This document shows, one piece after another, positions 48,745-58,483 of a stretch of 64,000 nucleotides of DNA (its first letter is position 1; the number at the start of each line of letters is the position of its first letter). The stretch comes from Colwellia polaris (GTDB taxonomy: Bacteria; Pseudomonadota; Gammaproteobacteria; Enterobacterales; Alteromonadaceae). The notes under the pieces were generated by a model. The model was not told the origin of the DNA and did not search any database. It saw only the letters and a list, made by a program, of their open reading frames with translations. Location of the stretch: NCBI RefSeq assembly GCF_002104515.1, contig NZ_NBOE01000011.1, positions 1 to 64,000 of the forward strand, written 5' to 3'. A program made the translations under genes and the position numbers.

Positions 48745-49704
48745 TTGACAGCTTATAGCTATATTATTGCAGTTGATTGGGGCACCAGCCATTTACGGGC
48801 ATTTCTTTGCCAAATAAACGCTGACAAAACCTTAAGCTTAACAAAAGAAGCTTATGGCTTAGGTGTTAATAAAGTCGTTGATAGTTTTGAAAAAACATTA
48901 TTCGACTGCATTGAACCATGGGTTACACAGCATGGAAAAGTTCCTATTTACATGATGGGTCAAATTGGCTCAAGTATAGGTTGGCAAGAAACCGAATACC
49001 TTCCATGTCCAACAAAACTCGGCAATATACCATCAAAATGTACTAACTTCGTTTGTTCTGGTCATCAAATTAGTATCGTTCCTGGTTTAAGTTGCCGCTT
49101 AAAAAATGATAATTACGACGTTATGCGTGGCGAAGAGTTACAAGTTCTTGGTTGGCTACAATTAAACCCTGAAAATTTTTCTAATACTCATTTAGTCTGT
49201 CTGCCCGGAACACACACGAAATGGGTTTTAATTAACAATGGTAGTATTGAATTATTCAAAACTGCTATGACCGGCGAGTTATTTGATCTTTTAACTAACC
49301 ACAGCATTCTCATTAAAAAAAATCATGCGACCTTCGATGAAGCGTCTTTTCAAAAAGGTGCCGATTTTACTTTAAAAAGCGAATTAGGCAGCTTTACGCA
49401 TGGCTTATTTAGCGTCAGAAGTAAGCAACTTTTCGGAGAGTTAACCGATTCTCAAGCCTATTCGTACCTCTCAGGGTTACTGATAGGAAGTGATGTTAGA
49501 GCCGCAATGAACGCCGAAGAATGGCAATTAGCTGCATTAGGTGAAGTTACCATTATAGGTGCACCACATTTAAGTCAGCAATTTTCGCAAGTACTTAATA
49601 TGCATGGTATAAAAACCAATATATGTAAAGTAACAGATATGACTTTATTGGGCTTTAATGCTGTATATCAGCAAATAATTGCGCTTTCTTCAAAAAATCA
49701 ATAA
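48745..49704 (+). CDS. dgoK: 2-dehydro-3-deoxygalactonokinase
   Basis: The enzyme phosphorylates 2-keto-3-deoxygalactonate to its 6-phosphate. The 319-residue protein starts at TTG 48745, directly after the dehydrogenase stop, with GGGAG seven bases before. It shows the phosphate-binding AVDWGTSHLRAFL (9-21) of the DgoK family, plus GQIGSSIGWQE, LPGTHTKWVLI and TAMTGELFDLL. It is translationally coupled to the preceding gene. Confidence 0.93.
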   Translation: MTAYSYIIAVDWGTSHLRAFLCQINADKTLSLTKEAYGLGVNKVVDSFEKTLFDCIEPWVTQHGKVPIYMMGQIGSSIGWQETEYLPCPTKLGNIPSKCTNFVCSGHQISIVPGLSCRLKNDNYDVMRGEELQVLGWLQLNPENFSNTHLVCLPGTHTKWVLINNGSIELFKTAMTGELFDLLTNHSILIKKNHATFDEASFQKGADFTLKSELGSFTHGLFSVRSKQLFGELTDSQAYSYLSGLLIGSDVRAAMNAEEWQLAALGEVTIIGAPHLSQQFSQVLNMHGIKTNICKVTDMTLLGFNAVYQQIIALSSKNQ

Positions 49705-49734
49705 AACTGTATTTATATTTGATAAGGAAATAAC

Positions 49735-50349
49735 GTGGAAACCTTTATTAAAAACCACCCCGTTATAGCTATTTTGCGAGGCGTAAACCCCAATGAAGTT
49801 GTCGATATTGCGCTTTGTCTTTACCAACATGGCATTCGTGTTATTGAAGTTCCGCTAAATTCACCTAACGCATTAGATTCTATTGCCAACTTAGTCTCAA
49901 GTATGCCAAAAGATTGTTTAGTTGGTGCGGGTACGGTGTTAACTTTAGCGCAAGCAATACAAGTTGAAAACACTGGCGCTAAACTGATAATTTCTCCTCA
50001 TTGTGATACTGGTATTATTGAATATTGTATTTTAAAAAATCTCCATGTAATTCCTGGCATAGCAACCGCTACAGAAGCATTTTCTGCTTATCATGCTGGC
50101 GCAAGATGGCTAAAGCTTTTTCCTGCACAAACTTATGGGTTTTCACACATAAAAGCACTGAAATCAGTTTTACCAAACGATGTTCATATAATCCCTGTTG
50201 GCGATGTTTCAAAAAGCAATATGTTACAATGGCTTGCAGCTGATGCAAGTGCAGTAGGTATCGGCAATGGCCTATATAAATCTGGTGACAAACTAGCACA
50301 AGTAAAAAAGAGCGTTACATTACTAAACGAAAATTTAACTACAATTTAA
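49735..50349 (+). CDS. dgoA: 2-dehydro-3-deoxy-6-phosphogalactonate aldolase
   Basis: DgoA splits 2-keto-3-deoxy-6-phosphogalactonate into pyruvate and glyceraldehyde-3-phosphate. The 204-residue class I aldolase starts at GTG 49735 after AAGGA. It carries PVIAILRGV, E38 (VIEVPLNSP), GAGTVL and the Schiff-base K127 in ARWLKLFPA. It is 30 bp after dgoK in the same operon. Confidence 0.94.
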   Translation: METFIKNHPVIAILRGVNPNEVVDIALCLYQHGIRVIEVPLNSPNALDSIANLVSSMPKDCLVGAGTVLTLAQAIQVENTGAKLIISPHCDTGIIEYCILKNLHVIPGIATATEAFSAYHAGARWLKLFPAQTYGFSHIKALKSVLPNDVHIIPVGDVSKSNMLQWLAADASAVGIGNGLYKSGDKLAQVKKSVTLLNENLTTI

Positions 50350-50356
50350 ATATTTT

Positions 50357-51256
50357 ATGATTAAGAAAACCTTAGCAGCCGAACTTATTGACATTATCCC
50401 CTGCCAATGCCAATTAGGTGAAAGTGTACTGTGGCATGCAAAGCAACAGGCTATATATTGGGTAGACATTGAAAACGCTGATTTATACCGATTTTTTCCC
50501 ATTAACCAAGTTTTAGAAAAGTTCTCGTTACCACAACGTATCGGAAGTTTTGCATTTACCAATAACGCCGATCAAATCATTGCCGCCTTTGAACAAGGCA
50601 TTGCCCGATATAACCTTAATACAGGGCAATTAGAGTGGATAAATCAGCCTGAACTTCACGTTGCAGGCAATCGCTTTAACGATGGTAAAACCGATCGCCA
50701 AGGGCGGTTTTGGGCTGGCACAATGGTAGAAAATTCAAATTTATCTGCACAAAACGGGGCTCTGTATTGTTTAGATCATCAATTAGATTGTCATCAGAAA
50801 ATAACAAATTTACAAATATCTAATGGCTTATGTTGGAACAACGCTGGCGATACTCTTTACCACACTGACTCATTAACCCATAAAATATTTCAATATGACT
50901 TTTGTAAAGATACTACCGAAATTACCAATAAGCGCTTATTTGCCCGCACCATTACATCGGCATTTCCTGATGGCTCAACCATAGATGCACAAGACAATTT
51001 ATGGAATGCTCAATGGGGCAATAGTAAAGTCGTTAGGTATAATAAAGAGGGTGACATCGACTTTGAAATTACCTTACCCGTATCGCAGCCTTCATGTGTT
51101 TCTATTGGCGGGCCAGATCTCGATTGGTTAATCATCACGAGTGCAAAAAAAGACTTAACTGCAAGCGAACTGGCTAAAGCCCCACTGTCTGGCAATGTAT
51201 TTATTTATAAGTTACAAGGTGCAACTGGAGTAGCTGAACCAATTTGTACTATTTAG
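50357..51256 (+). CDS. SMP-30/gluconolactonase-like lactonase, probably galactonolactonase
   Basis: This 299-residue six-bladed propeller opens the sugar lactone to the free acid. Metal ligands appear in LGESVLWH (E22), NRFNDGKTDRQGRFWAGTM, QISNGLCWN and FPDGSTIDAQDNLW, matching the SMP-30 family. It begins 7 bp after dgoA. In this pathway it should act on the galactonolactone made by the dehydrogenase. There is no signal peptide, so it is cytoplasmic. Confidence 0.9.
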   Translation: MIKKTLAAELIDIIPCQCQLGESVLWHAKQQAIYWVDIENADLYRFFPINQVLEKFSLPQRIGSFAFTNNADQIIAAFEQGIARYNLNTGQLEWINQPELHVAGNRFNDGKTDRQGRFWAGTMVENSNLSAQNGALYCLDHQLDCHQKITNLQISNGLCWNNAGDTLYHTDSLTHKIFQYDFCKDTTEITNKRLFARTITSAFPDGSTIDAQDNLWNAQWGNSKVVRYNKEGDIDFEITLPVSQPSCVSIGGPDLDWLIITSAKKDLTASELAKAPLSGNVFIYKLQGATGVAEPICTI

Positions 51257-51414
51257 GATAATTTAACGGCAATTAGCTACACATTATCATAAACTAATAT
51301 GAAAATATGCTAGATAAACTGTAGAGAAATATCTTTCAATTTACTCATTACTAGACAAAAACACAGTTAAATGCTTTAATTATTTTATATTATAAATAAT
51401 ATTTAATTAACTTT

Positions 51415-52302
51415 ATGACTGCTATATTTCTAACTAATAATGTCGCTAAAGTAGAAATTTCACCAAGCTTAGGTGGTGCTATTTTAGTTTATGAGGCAAA
51501 ATTGAATGATAAATTTGTCCCCATTTTAAGAAAAACAGATAACGTAAAGTCTGTTTTAGCAAGTAACTGTTTTCCCTTAATACCCTACTCTAACCGCATA
51601 AGAGAAGGAAAATTTACATGGCAAGAAACAAATATATCACTGCCACTTAATCACTTACCCGAAAAGCATAGTATTCATGGCCATGGCTGGCAGTTACCTT
51701 GGACCATTACAGAACAATCTGAACAGAGCTTAACCTTAGAATATCATTATCGTGTTGCTGAATGGCCATATTCTTATAGCGCTAAACAAGTTTTTATACT
51801 TGAAGAAAAAGCGTTGAGCATTACTTTGACGATGAAAAACACTGATAATTGCTTAATACCCGCAGGTTTAGGGCTACACCCTTATTTTAATTTAACCAAG
51901 GAAACATTAATTCAGTGTGAAGTAGACAAAATGTGGGCGGTAGATGATGAATGTATGCCAACACAGTTAGTAGTGAAACCTGCGGCAATGAATAGATCGG
52001 CCGGATTTCCCGTTCATGGCAGTAGTTTAGATAATGTTTTTACCGGTTTTAATGGTCATGCAACAGTAACATGGCCCGAACTCAGTGCAAAAGCTAACAT
52101 TAGCACAAGTTCAAACTGTAAATTTTTAGTTATCTATAGCCCCCAAAATGAAGACTTTTTTTGTTTCGAACCGGTAACTCATAGTACAGATGCAATCAAT
52201 ATGGCTGAAAAAGGCATTGAAAATACCGGTGTCACGGCTTTAAAACCTAACGACGCAATGTCTATATCAATGAAAATTTCTCCAGAAGTATTCGTTATAT
52301 AA
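51415..52302 (+). CDS. galM: Aldose 1-epimerase (mutarotase)
   Basis: The enzyme interconverts the alpha and beta forms of galactose, supplying the anomer the dehydrogenase or kinase needs. The 295-residue protein shows a beta-sandwich pattern with IPYSNRIREGKF, the first catalytic His region HSIHGHGWQLPW, the second in GLGLHPYFNL, and a late acidic motif in CFEPVTHSTDA. It is 158 bp after the lactonase gene in the same direction. Confidence 0.9.
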   Translation: MTAIFLTNNVAKVEISPSLGGAILVYEAKLNDKFVPILRKTDNVKSVLASNCFPLIPYSNRIREGKFTWQETNISLPLNHLPEKHSIHGHGWQLPWTITEQSEQSLTLEYHYRVAEWPYSYSAKQVFILEEKALSITLTMKNTDNCLIPAGLGLHPYFNLTKETLIQCEVDKMWAVDDECMPTQLVVKPAAMNRSAGFPVHGSSLDNVFTGFNGHATVTWPELSAKANISTSSNCKFLVIYSPQNEDFFCFEPVTHSTDAINMAEKGIENTGVTALKPNDAMSISMKISPEVFVI

Positions 52303-52327
52303 CACTTACCACGGGAGAAATTTTAAG

Positions 52328-52357
52328 TGAAGTAAAGCACTTGAATGCTTTACTTCA
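52328..52357. terminator. Hairpin after galM
   Basis: Perfect 12-bp arms TGAAGTAAAGCA and TGCTTTACTTCA with a six-base loop lie 25 bp after the galM stop. It is followed by AAAA rather than T's, so it may protect the 3' end. Confidence 0.55.
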
Positions 52358-52380
52358 AAAGCAAGAGCCCTACCCTGAAA

Positions 52381-52424
52381 AAATGCGAGTTAACTAAACT
52401 TTACAATTTAGCTAACTCGCATTT
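52381..52424. terminator. Long hairpin between convergent galM and alpha-galactosidase genes
   Basis: Arms AAATGCGAGTTA and TAACTCGCATTT are extended inward by CTAAA/TTTAG. The A/T-rich ends suit termination from both sides. Confidence 0.75.
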
Positions 52425-52464
52425 ATAAAAACAACGATTATAAATCAGTTATACAATCGTTTTA

Positions 52465-54606
52465 TCACGAGTTCTTTACTTCATTCAACTCAAAAATTAA
52501 CGAAGATTGTGGGAATAATACAGGTAGTTGCATACCCATTTGCATAAGTGATGCACCTGTATACACCTGTTTTTCAATAACACTCAGTACTGAAGGAGAG
52601 TACTCTTTAAGCTTAGTAGGCCAAACAAGCGATAACTGATAGGTTTTTTCGGTATCTAAGCCAACAAAACGGTATTTCGGTGGTGTGGTTCTCTTAGTTT
52701 CATTAACACTATTATAAGCAAAAAGTGCTTTCGATTTATCTGTATTAATAAGACCAAAATTAATCGAGTCTCCATCACGATTAAAGCGCACTAACTCGCC
52801 AGTGTGGATTAATTTACGGTGTTTTTTATGTAAAGCAATAATGGTTTTTAACTGCTCACATTCAAGTTCGGTGAGTTCTCTTGGGTCCATTTCAAGTCCC
52901 ATATGACCAAAGAATGCCACGGCTGCTCGCATTTCCATGCTCACTATACGACCAGTAATATGACATTCTCTTGGACCAACATGTGCGCCCATTATTTCAC
53001 TTGGGAAGAAGAATGAACAACCACGTTGAATAGATAGTCTGTCTAAGGCATCATTTGAATCAGAAGTCCAAACACGATCAGTATGCGCTAACACACCGTA
53101 GTCAACTCTCGCGCCACCCGATGAACAGCTTTCAATTTCAACATGTTGATGCTTATCTTTAATTCGGTCAATAAGTTGGTACACTGCTTTTGTTTGCAGA
53201 TGAATTGCTGGTTTACCTAAGGCATTTCCGGCGTGGTTGATATCTCGGTTCATATCCCACTTTATGTAAACTATTTTTGGGTATTCAACCAAAATGTCAT
53301 CAATAGCATTAAATAGATACTCAACCACTTCATCTCGTGTTAAATCTAACACTAATTGATTTCGAAAATTTAACTGTGCATTACCGTCTGTAGATAAAAC
53401 CCAGTCAGGGTGGGCACGGTATAAGTCACTATCAGGGTTAACCATTTCAGGTTCAAACCATAAACCAAACTCCATCCCCTTTTCATTAACATGGTCAATT
53501 ACCGGCGATAAACCCTCTGGATAGATCTCTTTATCAACTACCCAGTCGCCCAAACCTGCAAAGTCACCGCGACGGCCTTTAAACCAACCATCGTCTAAAA
53601 CAAAACGCTCAGCGCCTAATCCTGCAACTTTATCAGCCAAGCTTTTTAAGGTATCAACATCATGATCAAAATATATTCCTTCCCATGTATTGTAATGAAC
53701 TGGGCGAGGTTTTTGACTTAGCTTAGGTGAAAGCAGCTTAGCGCGAACAAACTGATGAAAACAACGAGATAAAGCGCTAAAGCCTTTATCTGAATACGCC
53801 GCATATAATGTCGGACTTTCATAAGACTCATTAGTCGCAAGCTCTAATTCACCCGGCATAAGAAGCTCACCTAACTGTACGTAGCTTCGCCCTTCAGCTA
53901 AAAGCTCTGCGCGCATTTTGTGATTACCACTCCAGCCAAGATGAAAGCCATAACACTCGCCAGCTTGTTCATGTGTAAAGTTATTATGCATAACCATACC
54001 TGGAAAGTTATCGTGCGAGGTTTTACCTTTACGGTTTTCACGCACAAAACTTCCTAAAAATAAATCAAGAGAATTACACTGAAACTCATTTGACCAGCGT
54101 CCTTCAAACGACATAATTTTATTCATTTGATCAGGTAAAGTTATTGTTGGTGCAGCACACCAGTTAACTGATAATGGTTGTTCACCTAAATTAACCACTT
54201 TAGTTGAAGCTGATAAAACATCAGTCTCTTTATGTAATGATAAAGTATGAATTAATTTAATATTTCGAATTGTATCGACGGTTTCAAAAATTACATTTTG
54301 ATCGTCAGATTGAACAATATTAGCTAACTCTCCGCCAAACGACCAAGCATAGTCATGATTATTTAATTCAAGACCCGGCGCACCAGTGAAACCTTCGCCT
54401 ACTAAAGGAGATAAAGAAATAGGCGCTTCGATAACCAATGAGCACTTTGCTTCTTGTCGTGTCGACAACTGGGTTAACATTTGTGCAGAGGTTTGTTTAG
54501 ATAACACCTTTCCCCAATAAAGAATTGCTGGTGTTTTATTCTGACAGTCAACAATTAAGCTAGAATTAGTACTATTAAGTTGAACATAGTGCTGGGATGG
54601 TTTCAT
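52465..54606 (-). CDS. Alpha-galactosidase (GH36)
   Basis: This 713-residue enzyme hydrolyses terminal alpha-galactosyl units, as in melibiose, raffinose or galactan fragments. The GH36 beta domain comes first, then the barrel with VLDDGWFKGRRGDFAGLGDW. The nucleophile is D451 in YIKWDMNRDI and the probable acid/base is D516 in WTSDSND, with the ESCSSGGARVDYG substrate loop between them. There is no signal peptide, so it acts in the cytoplasm. It is read divergently from the beta-galactosidase gene across 219 bp. Confidence 0.93.
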   Translation of the reverse strand: MKPSQHYVQLNSTNSSLIVDCQNKTPAILYWGKVLSKQTSAQMLTQLSTRQEAKCSLVIEAPISLSPLVGEGFTGAPGLELNNHDYAWSFGGELANIVQSDDQNVIFETVDTIRNIKLIHTLSLHKETDVLSASTKVVNLGEQPLSVNWCAAPTITLPDQMNKIMSFEGRWSNEFQCNSLDLFLGSFVRENRKGKTSHDNFPGMVMHNNFTHEQAGECYGFHLGWSGNHKMRAELLAEGRSYVQLGELLMPGELELATNESYESPTLYAAYSDKGFSALSRCFHQFVRAKLLSPKLSQKPRPVHYNTWEGIYFDHDVDTLKSLADKVAGLGAERFVLDDGWFKGRRGDFAGLGDWVVDKEIYPEGLSPVIDHVNEKGMEFGLWFEPEMVNPDSDLYRAHPDWVLSTDGNAQLNFRNQLVLDLTRDEVVEYLFNAIDDILVEYPKIVYIKWDMNRDINHAGNALGKPAIHLQTKAVYQLIDRIKDKHQHVEIESCSSGGARVDYGVLAHTDRVWTSDSNDALDRLSIQRGCSFFFPSEIMGAHVGPRECHITGRIVSMEMRAAVAFFGHMGLEMDPRELTELECEQLKTIIALHKKHRKLIHTGELVRFNRDGDSINFGLINTDKSKALFAYNSVNETKRTTPPKYRFVGLDTEKTYQLSLVWPTKLKEYSPSVLSVIEKQVYTGASLMQMGMQLPVLFPQSSLIFELNEVKNS

Positions 54607-54763
54607 GGTAAACGTCCTTCATCTTGAAATATTTTACTGATATTTTGATAGTTACAATTAGCAGGGTTAAATTTAAAAATTTAAAACGGCACGATAAAAT
54701 TACAAAGCATTATTTTATTCTAAATTAGCTAAAATAATTAGTTCAATGTAAATACCTCTGGAA

Positions 54764-54773
54764 TATATCATAT
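54764..54773. promoter_or_regulatory. Shared TATATCATAT motif before the beta-galactosidase gene
   Basis: This 10-mer lies in the alpha-/beta-galactosidase divergent gap, about 55 bp before the beta-galactosidase start. It is the same as the inner part of the dgoR operator-like repeat (47847-47856). It may be a half-site for the same GntR regulator, but in such AT-rich DNA chance is possible. Confidence 0.35.
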
Positions 54774-54825
54774 AAATAAGGTTAGTATGTATAAAAGATT
54801 AATAAATAAAATAGCGGAATAAAAA

Positions 54826-56793
54826 ATGTTAGGTGTTTGTTATTATCCAGAGCATTGGCCAGAATCTATGTGGGCCCAAGATGCTAAAGAAATGCGTGAA
54901 TTAGGATTACGCTATGTTCGCATTGGCGAATTTTCATGGTCAAGAATTGAAGCAAATGCAGGGGCTTACACATTCGAATGGCTAGACCGCGCCATTGAAA
55001 CTTTAGCCAATGCTGGCCTAGAAGTTATCATGTGTACTCCCACGGCTACGCCTCCTAAATGGTTAATTGATAAATACCCTGACATATTACCTGTCGATAT
55101 TAATACCGGTACCACACGTGGCTTTGGCTCTCGCCGACATTACGACTTTTCTAGTAAAAATTACTTTCGCGAAGCCATGCGTATATCAGAAGTTTTAGCG
55201 AAAAGGTACGGAGAACATCCGGCAATTTGTGGCTGGCAAACAGATAACGAAATAGCTTGTCATGATACTACTCATAGTGGCTCGGTTGCTGCTAAATCAG
55301 CATTTCAAGCGTGGTGTAAAAAACGTTACCAAGCAATTGACAAACTTAACCGTGAATGGGGTACAGTATTTTGGTCAATGGAATATCAAAATTTTGAGCA
55401 AATAGAATTGCCCATTTTAGCTGTAACTGAAACTCACCCTGCCCATCAACTTGCCTATCGTCGATTTAGCTCTGATCAAGTTATTAGTTTTCATAACCGC
55501 ATGATAGAAATCATTCGCCAATATGCTCCTAATAGATTTGTTACGCACAATTTTATTCCCATGGTGGATACGCAAACCGATAATTACGCGCTTGCTGAAA
55601 ATTTAGATTTTGTTAGCTACGACAATTACCCGCTAGGCCGCTCAGATTTATTCTTCGCAGATAGACCTGCTGAAGAATTTAAACCTTATATGCGAACGGG
55701 TCACCCTGACTTTGCAAGTTACGACTTTGACCAAAGCCGCGGTATTAGTAAAAAGAATTTTTGGATTATGGAGCAACAACCTGGCCCTGTTAACTGGGCT
55801 CATCATAATCCTCGTCCAGAAAAAGGCATGGTGCGTTTATGGTCTTGGCAGGCCTTTGCACATGGTGCAGATTGTGTGTGTTATTTCCGATGGCGCCAAG
55901 CACCGTTTGCACAAGAGCAAATGCACGCTGGCGTTAAACGTAACGACAATTCAAAAGCCGCCGCATGGGCTGAAATTGAGCAAATGCGTGATGAATTAAC
56001 CACTGTAAATTTCTCTATTGAGGCACCAGTACAAGCACGTGTAGCGATAATTTCAGGCACGGTGAATCAATGGGTAAGCGAAATTGAACGTCAAGGTGAT
56101 AGTTATAATCATCAAAAAACTGAGTTTTCTTATTACTCGGCATTACGTCAACTAGGATTAGCGGTAGACTTTATTTCTACGGACAGTGATTTTGAACCAT
56201 ACGACTTAATTATTGCACCATGCTTACCGATTGTTGATGATACTTTTATAAAAAAATGTCAACAAACTAGTGCTCATTTTGTCTTTGGTCCTCGCTCGGG
56301 TAGTAAAACTGATGAACTATCGCTAGCACCAAATTTACCTCCAGGCAAACTGCAAACACTATTGCCAATTAAAGTCTTATCCACCGAAACTATTCGACCT
56401 GATTGCAATGAAAAATTGTTTTATCAAGGAAACACATTTGAGAGTAGATGTTGGCGCGAGGAGTTGCATGTGCCAAATGGCGCAACCATAGTGGCAAGCT
56501 ATCATGATGATACACCCGCTGTCGTGCGACATGGTAAAACCACTTATGTTGCATCATTAACTTGTGATGCTTTTTTGATCAGCTTATTTGAGAACTTAGC
56601 AAACGAATGCGCTATTCCCAATATTCGTCTTCCAAAAGATATGCGTATTGTACAACGTGGCGATATTGCTTATGTATTTAATTATGCAAGCTATCCACAA
56701 GAGTTTCCTGATCAAAACATGGGTAGTTTTATATTAGGGCAAGCGCAATTAAACGCTTTTGACGTTGCTGTTATTAAAATAAATAATACTTAA
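54826..56793 (+). CDS. Beta-galactosidase (GH42)
   Basis: This 655-residue enzyme releases galactose from beta-galactosides or galacto-oligosaccharides. It has the GH42 opening LGVCYYPEHWPE, the acid/base E142 in WQTDNEIACH, the nucleophile E316 in WIMEQQPGPVNW and the trimerisation/beta domains downstream. A cysteine set like that of zinc-bearing GH42 enzymes was not identified. There is no signal peptide. It is followed after 140 bp by the symporter gene, so substrate import and cleavage are coupled. Confidence 0.94.
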   Translation: MLGVCYYPEHWPESMWAQDAKEMRELGLRYVRIGEFSWSRIEANAGAYTFEWLDRAIETLANAGLEVIMCTPTATPPKWLIDKYPDILPVDINTGTTRGFGSRRHYDFSSKNYFREAMRISEVLAKRYGEHPAICGWQTDNEIACHDTTHSGSVAAKSAFQAWCKKRYQAIDKLNREWGTVFWSMEYQNFEQIELPILAVTETHPAHQLAYRRFSSDQVISFHNRMIEIIRQYAPNRFVTHNFIPMVDTQTDNYALAENLDFVSYDNYPLGRSDLFFADRPAEEFKPYMRTGHPDFASYDFDQSRGISKKNFWIMEQQPGPVNWAHHNPRPEKGMVRLWSWQAFAHGADCVCYFRWRQAPFAQEQMHAGVKRNDNSKAAAWAEIEQMRDELTTVNFSIEAPVQARVAIISGTVNQWVSEIERQGDSYNHQKTEFSYYSALRQLGLAVDFISTDSDFEPYDLIIAPCLPIVDDTFIKKCQQTSAHFVFGPRSGSKTDELSLAPNLPPGKLQTLLPIKVLSTETIRPDCNEKLFYQGNTFESRCWREELHVPNGATIVASYHDDTPAVVRHGKTTYVASLTCDAFLISLFENLANECAIPNIRLPKDMRIVQRGDIAYVFNYASYPQEFPDQNMGSFILGQAQLNAFDVAVIKINNT

Positions 56794-56933
56794 TTCAAGT
56801 ATAACTGAGTACCGTAAAACGAAACCCAGTAAAAATAAGCAAAGTTAAATTAAGTTTAAGTAAAAAGAAAAATCGTTGAGCTACGTGTAATTGCGTAGCT
56901 TTATGTAAAATTAGTGATATCGGGGAAGTATTT

Positions 56934-58388
56934 GTGGAAAACCAATCAATCCAAATAATGGTGTTTTGTTTAATCACTGCGCTCATTGCATTTTTAACTT
57001 ACTTAAAATGTAGAGGGTCAGCAAGATCAGGTTCAGATTCAAATAAAGAATATTTTCTTGCCGGTGGAGGCCTATCTTGGGTTTTTATTGCAGGTTCGAT
57101 TACTTTAACCAACTTAAGTACCGACCAACTTATTGGTATGAATGGTAATCAAATGATCCTTCTGGCGTGGTGGGAAATAGCCGCATTTTTCGGTTTAATG
57201 ATTTTAGCGAAAGTGTTCTTACCCATTTACTACAAAAATAAATGTACAACCACAACAGAGTTGCTTGAGCGCCGCTACAATGACCCACATATTCGTGCTG
57301 TAATAGCCGCTTTATTCTTGTTAGGTAATTTATTTATTTTCCTTCCTGCTATTTTATATGGCGGATCATTGTTTATGAAAGCAATGTTTAATGTTGAACT
57401 TTCAATAATGACCCTATCGATTATATTTACCCTGGCAGGCGCTAGTTATGCAATTTTTGGTGGCTTACGAGCAGTAGCAGTATCAGATACCTACAGCGGC
57501 ATTGGTTTATTATCTTTAGGCATGTTGGTTGTAGTCCTTTCAATGGCAGCAATTAATTTTGACTTTAGTGACATTCCAACAGAGCGATTAACGCTAATTG
57601 GTGGTAATGACTCACCATTACCTTGGCACACGTTACTAACAGGTATGATTTTTATTCAAACCTTCTATTGGAGCACTAACCAAACGATCACACAACGTGC
57701 GATGGCAGCCCCCAATATTAAAGAAGCACAAAAAGGTGTTTTTGCTGCTGCATTAATTCGTATTTTAGTTATTCCACCGATGATCGTTATTCCTGGTGTT
57801 GTTGCTTACAAGTTATTTGGTGATGTCGGTGATTTAGCGTACGGTAAAATTGTTGCTGAAGTTTTACCTACTTGGCTATCAGGCGCGTTTGCAGCCATGA
57901 TGGCAGCGGCGGTTTTAACAACGTTTAACAGTATTTTAAACTCATCTGCAGCTTTATATGTTTGTGATATTCATGAGCTTTATTTCCAAAAAGAGAAACA
58001 AATTAAAGTGCATGTAGTCAGTAATGTCGCTTCAATTATTTTTTGTGTACTTGCGCTATTATTAGTGCCTTTTTACTCTTCAGCCGAAAGTATTATTAAT
58101 ATAGTACAAGAGCTTTACGGTATGTTAAGTATGCCTATTTTATCGGTATTTATTGTTGGGTTATTATTTAACAATGTTGCCTCAAAAGCCGCCATTGCTG
58201 CAGTTATTACCGGTACCTTAACTTATGCGTTCTTCGTATTTGTATGGGCACCATTTCATTATATTCACATGATGACTATTACCTTGTTTATCTGTATTTT
58301 CATGGCGTTATTCATTAACCGATTTGTATTTAAAAATCGTGCGTCATTAGTATTTAAGAAGAAAACTGATTCTGCAGAAGTGGCTTAA
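56934..58388 (+). CDS. Sodium/sugar symporter (SSS family, SglT-like)
   Basis: This 484-residue inner-membrane protein has about 14 membrane segments. The start is GTG 56934, with GGGGAAG five bases before. SSS features include YFLAGGGLSWVFIAGSITLTNLSTDQLIG (sodium site near the first helix), TELLERRYND, GGLRAVAVSDTYSG and STNQTITQRAMAA. The pattern is that of the galactose/glucose SglT subgroup. It probably brings galactose or galactosides into the cytoplasm for the adjacent enzymes. Confidence 0.9.
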   Translation: MENQSIQIMVFCLITALIAFLTYLKCRGSARSGSDSNKEYFLAGGGLSWVFIAGSITLTNLSTDQLIGMNGNQMILLAWWEIAAFFGLMILAKVFLPIYYKNKCTTTTELLERRYNDPHIRAVIAALFLLGNLFIFLPAILYGGSLFMKAMFNVELSIMTLSIIFTLAGASYAIFGGLRAVAVSDTYSGIGLLSLGMLVVVLSMAAINFDFSDIPTERLTLIGGNDSPLPWHTLLTGMIFIQTFYWSTNQTITQRAMAAPNIKEAQKGVFAAALIRILVIPPMIVIPGVVAYKLFGDVGDLAYGKIVAEVLPTWLSGAFAAMMAAAVLTTFNSILNSSAALYVCDIHELYFQKEKQIKVHVVSNVASIIFCVLALLLVPFYSSAESIINIVQELYGMLSMPILSVFIVGLLFNNVASKAAIAAVITGTLTYAFFVFVWAPFHYIHMMTITLFICIFMALFINRFVFKNRASLVFKKKTDSAEVA

Positions 58389-58433
58389 ACAGCCCGTGAA
58401 GCCTTACTGAAAATCTAACAAAATACAGATATT

Positions 58434-58461
58434 AAAAAGCCATTCATTAGAATGGCTTTTT
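58434..58461. terminator. Bidirectional terminator
   Basis: AAAAAGCCATTC and GAATGGCTTTTT arms with an ATTA loop stand between the convergent symporter and SapC-family genes. Confidence 0.9.
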
Positions 58462-58483
58462 GTTAACTGCTTTTTTACCCCTA

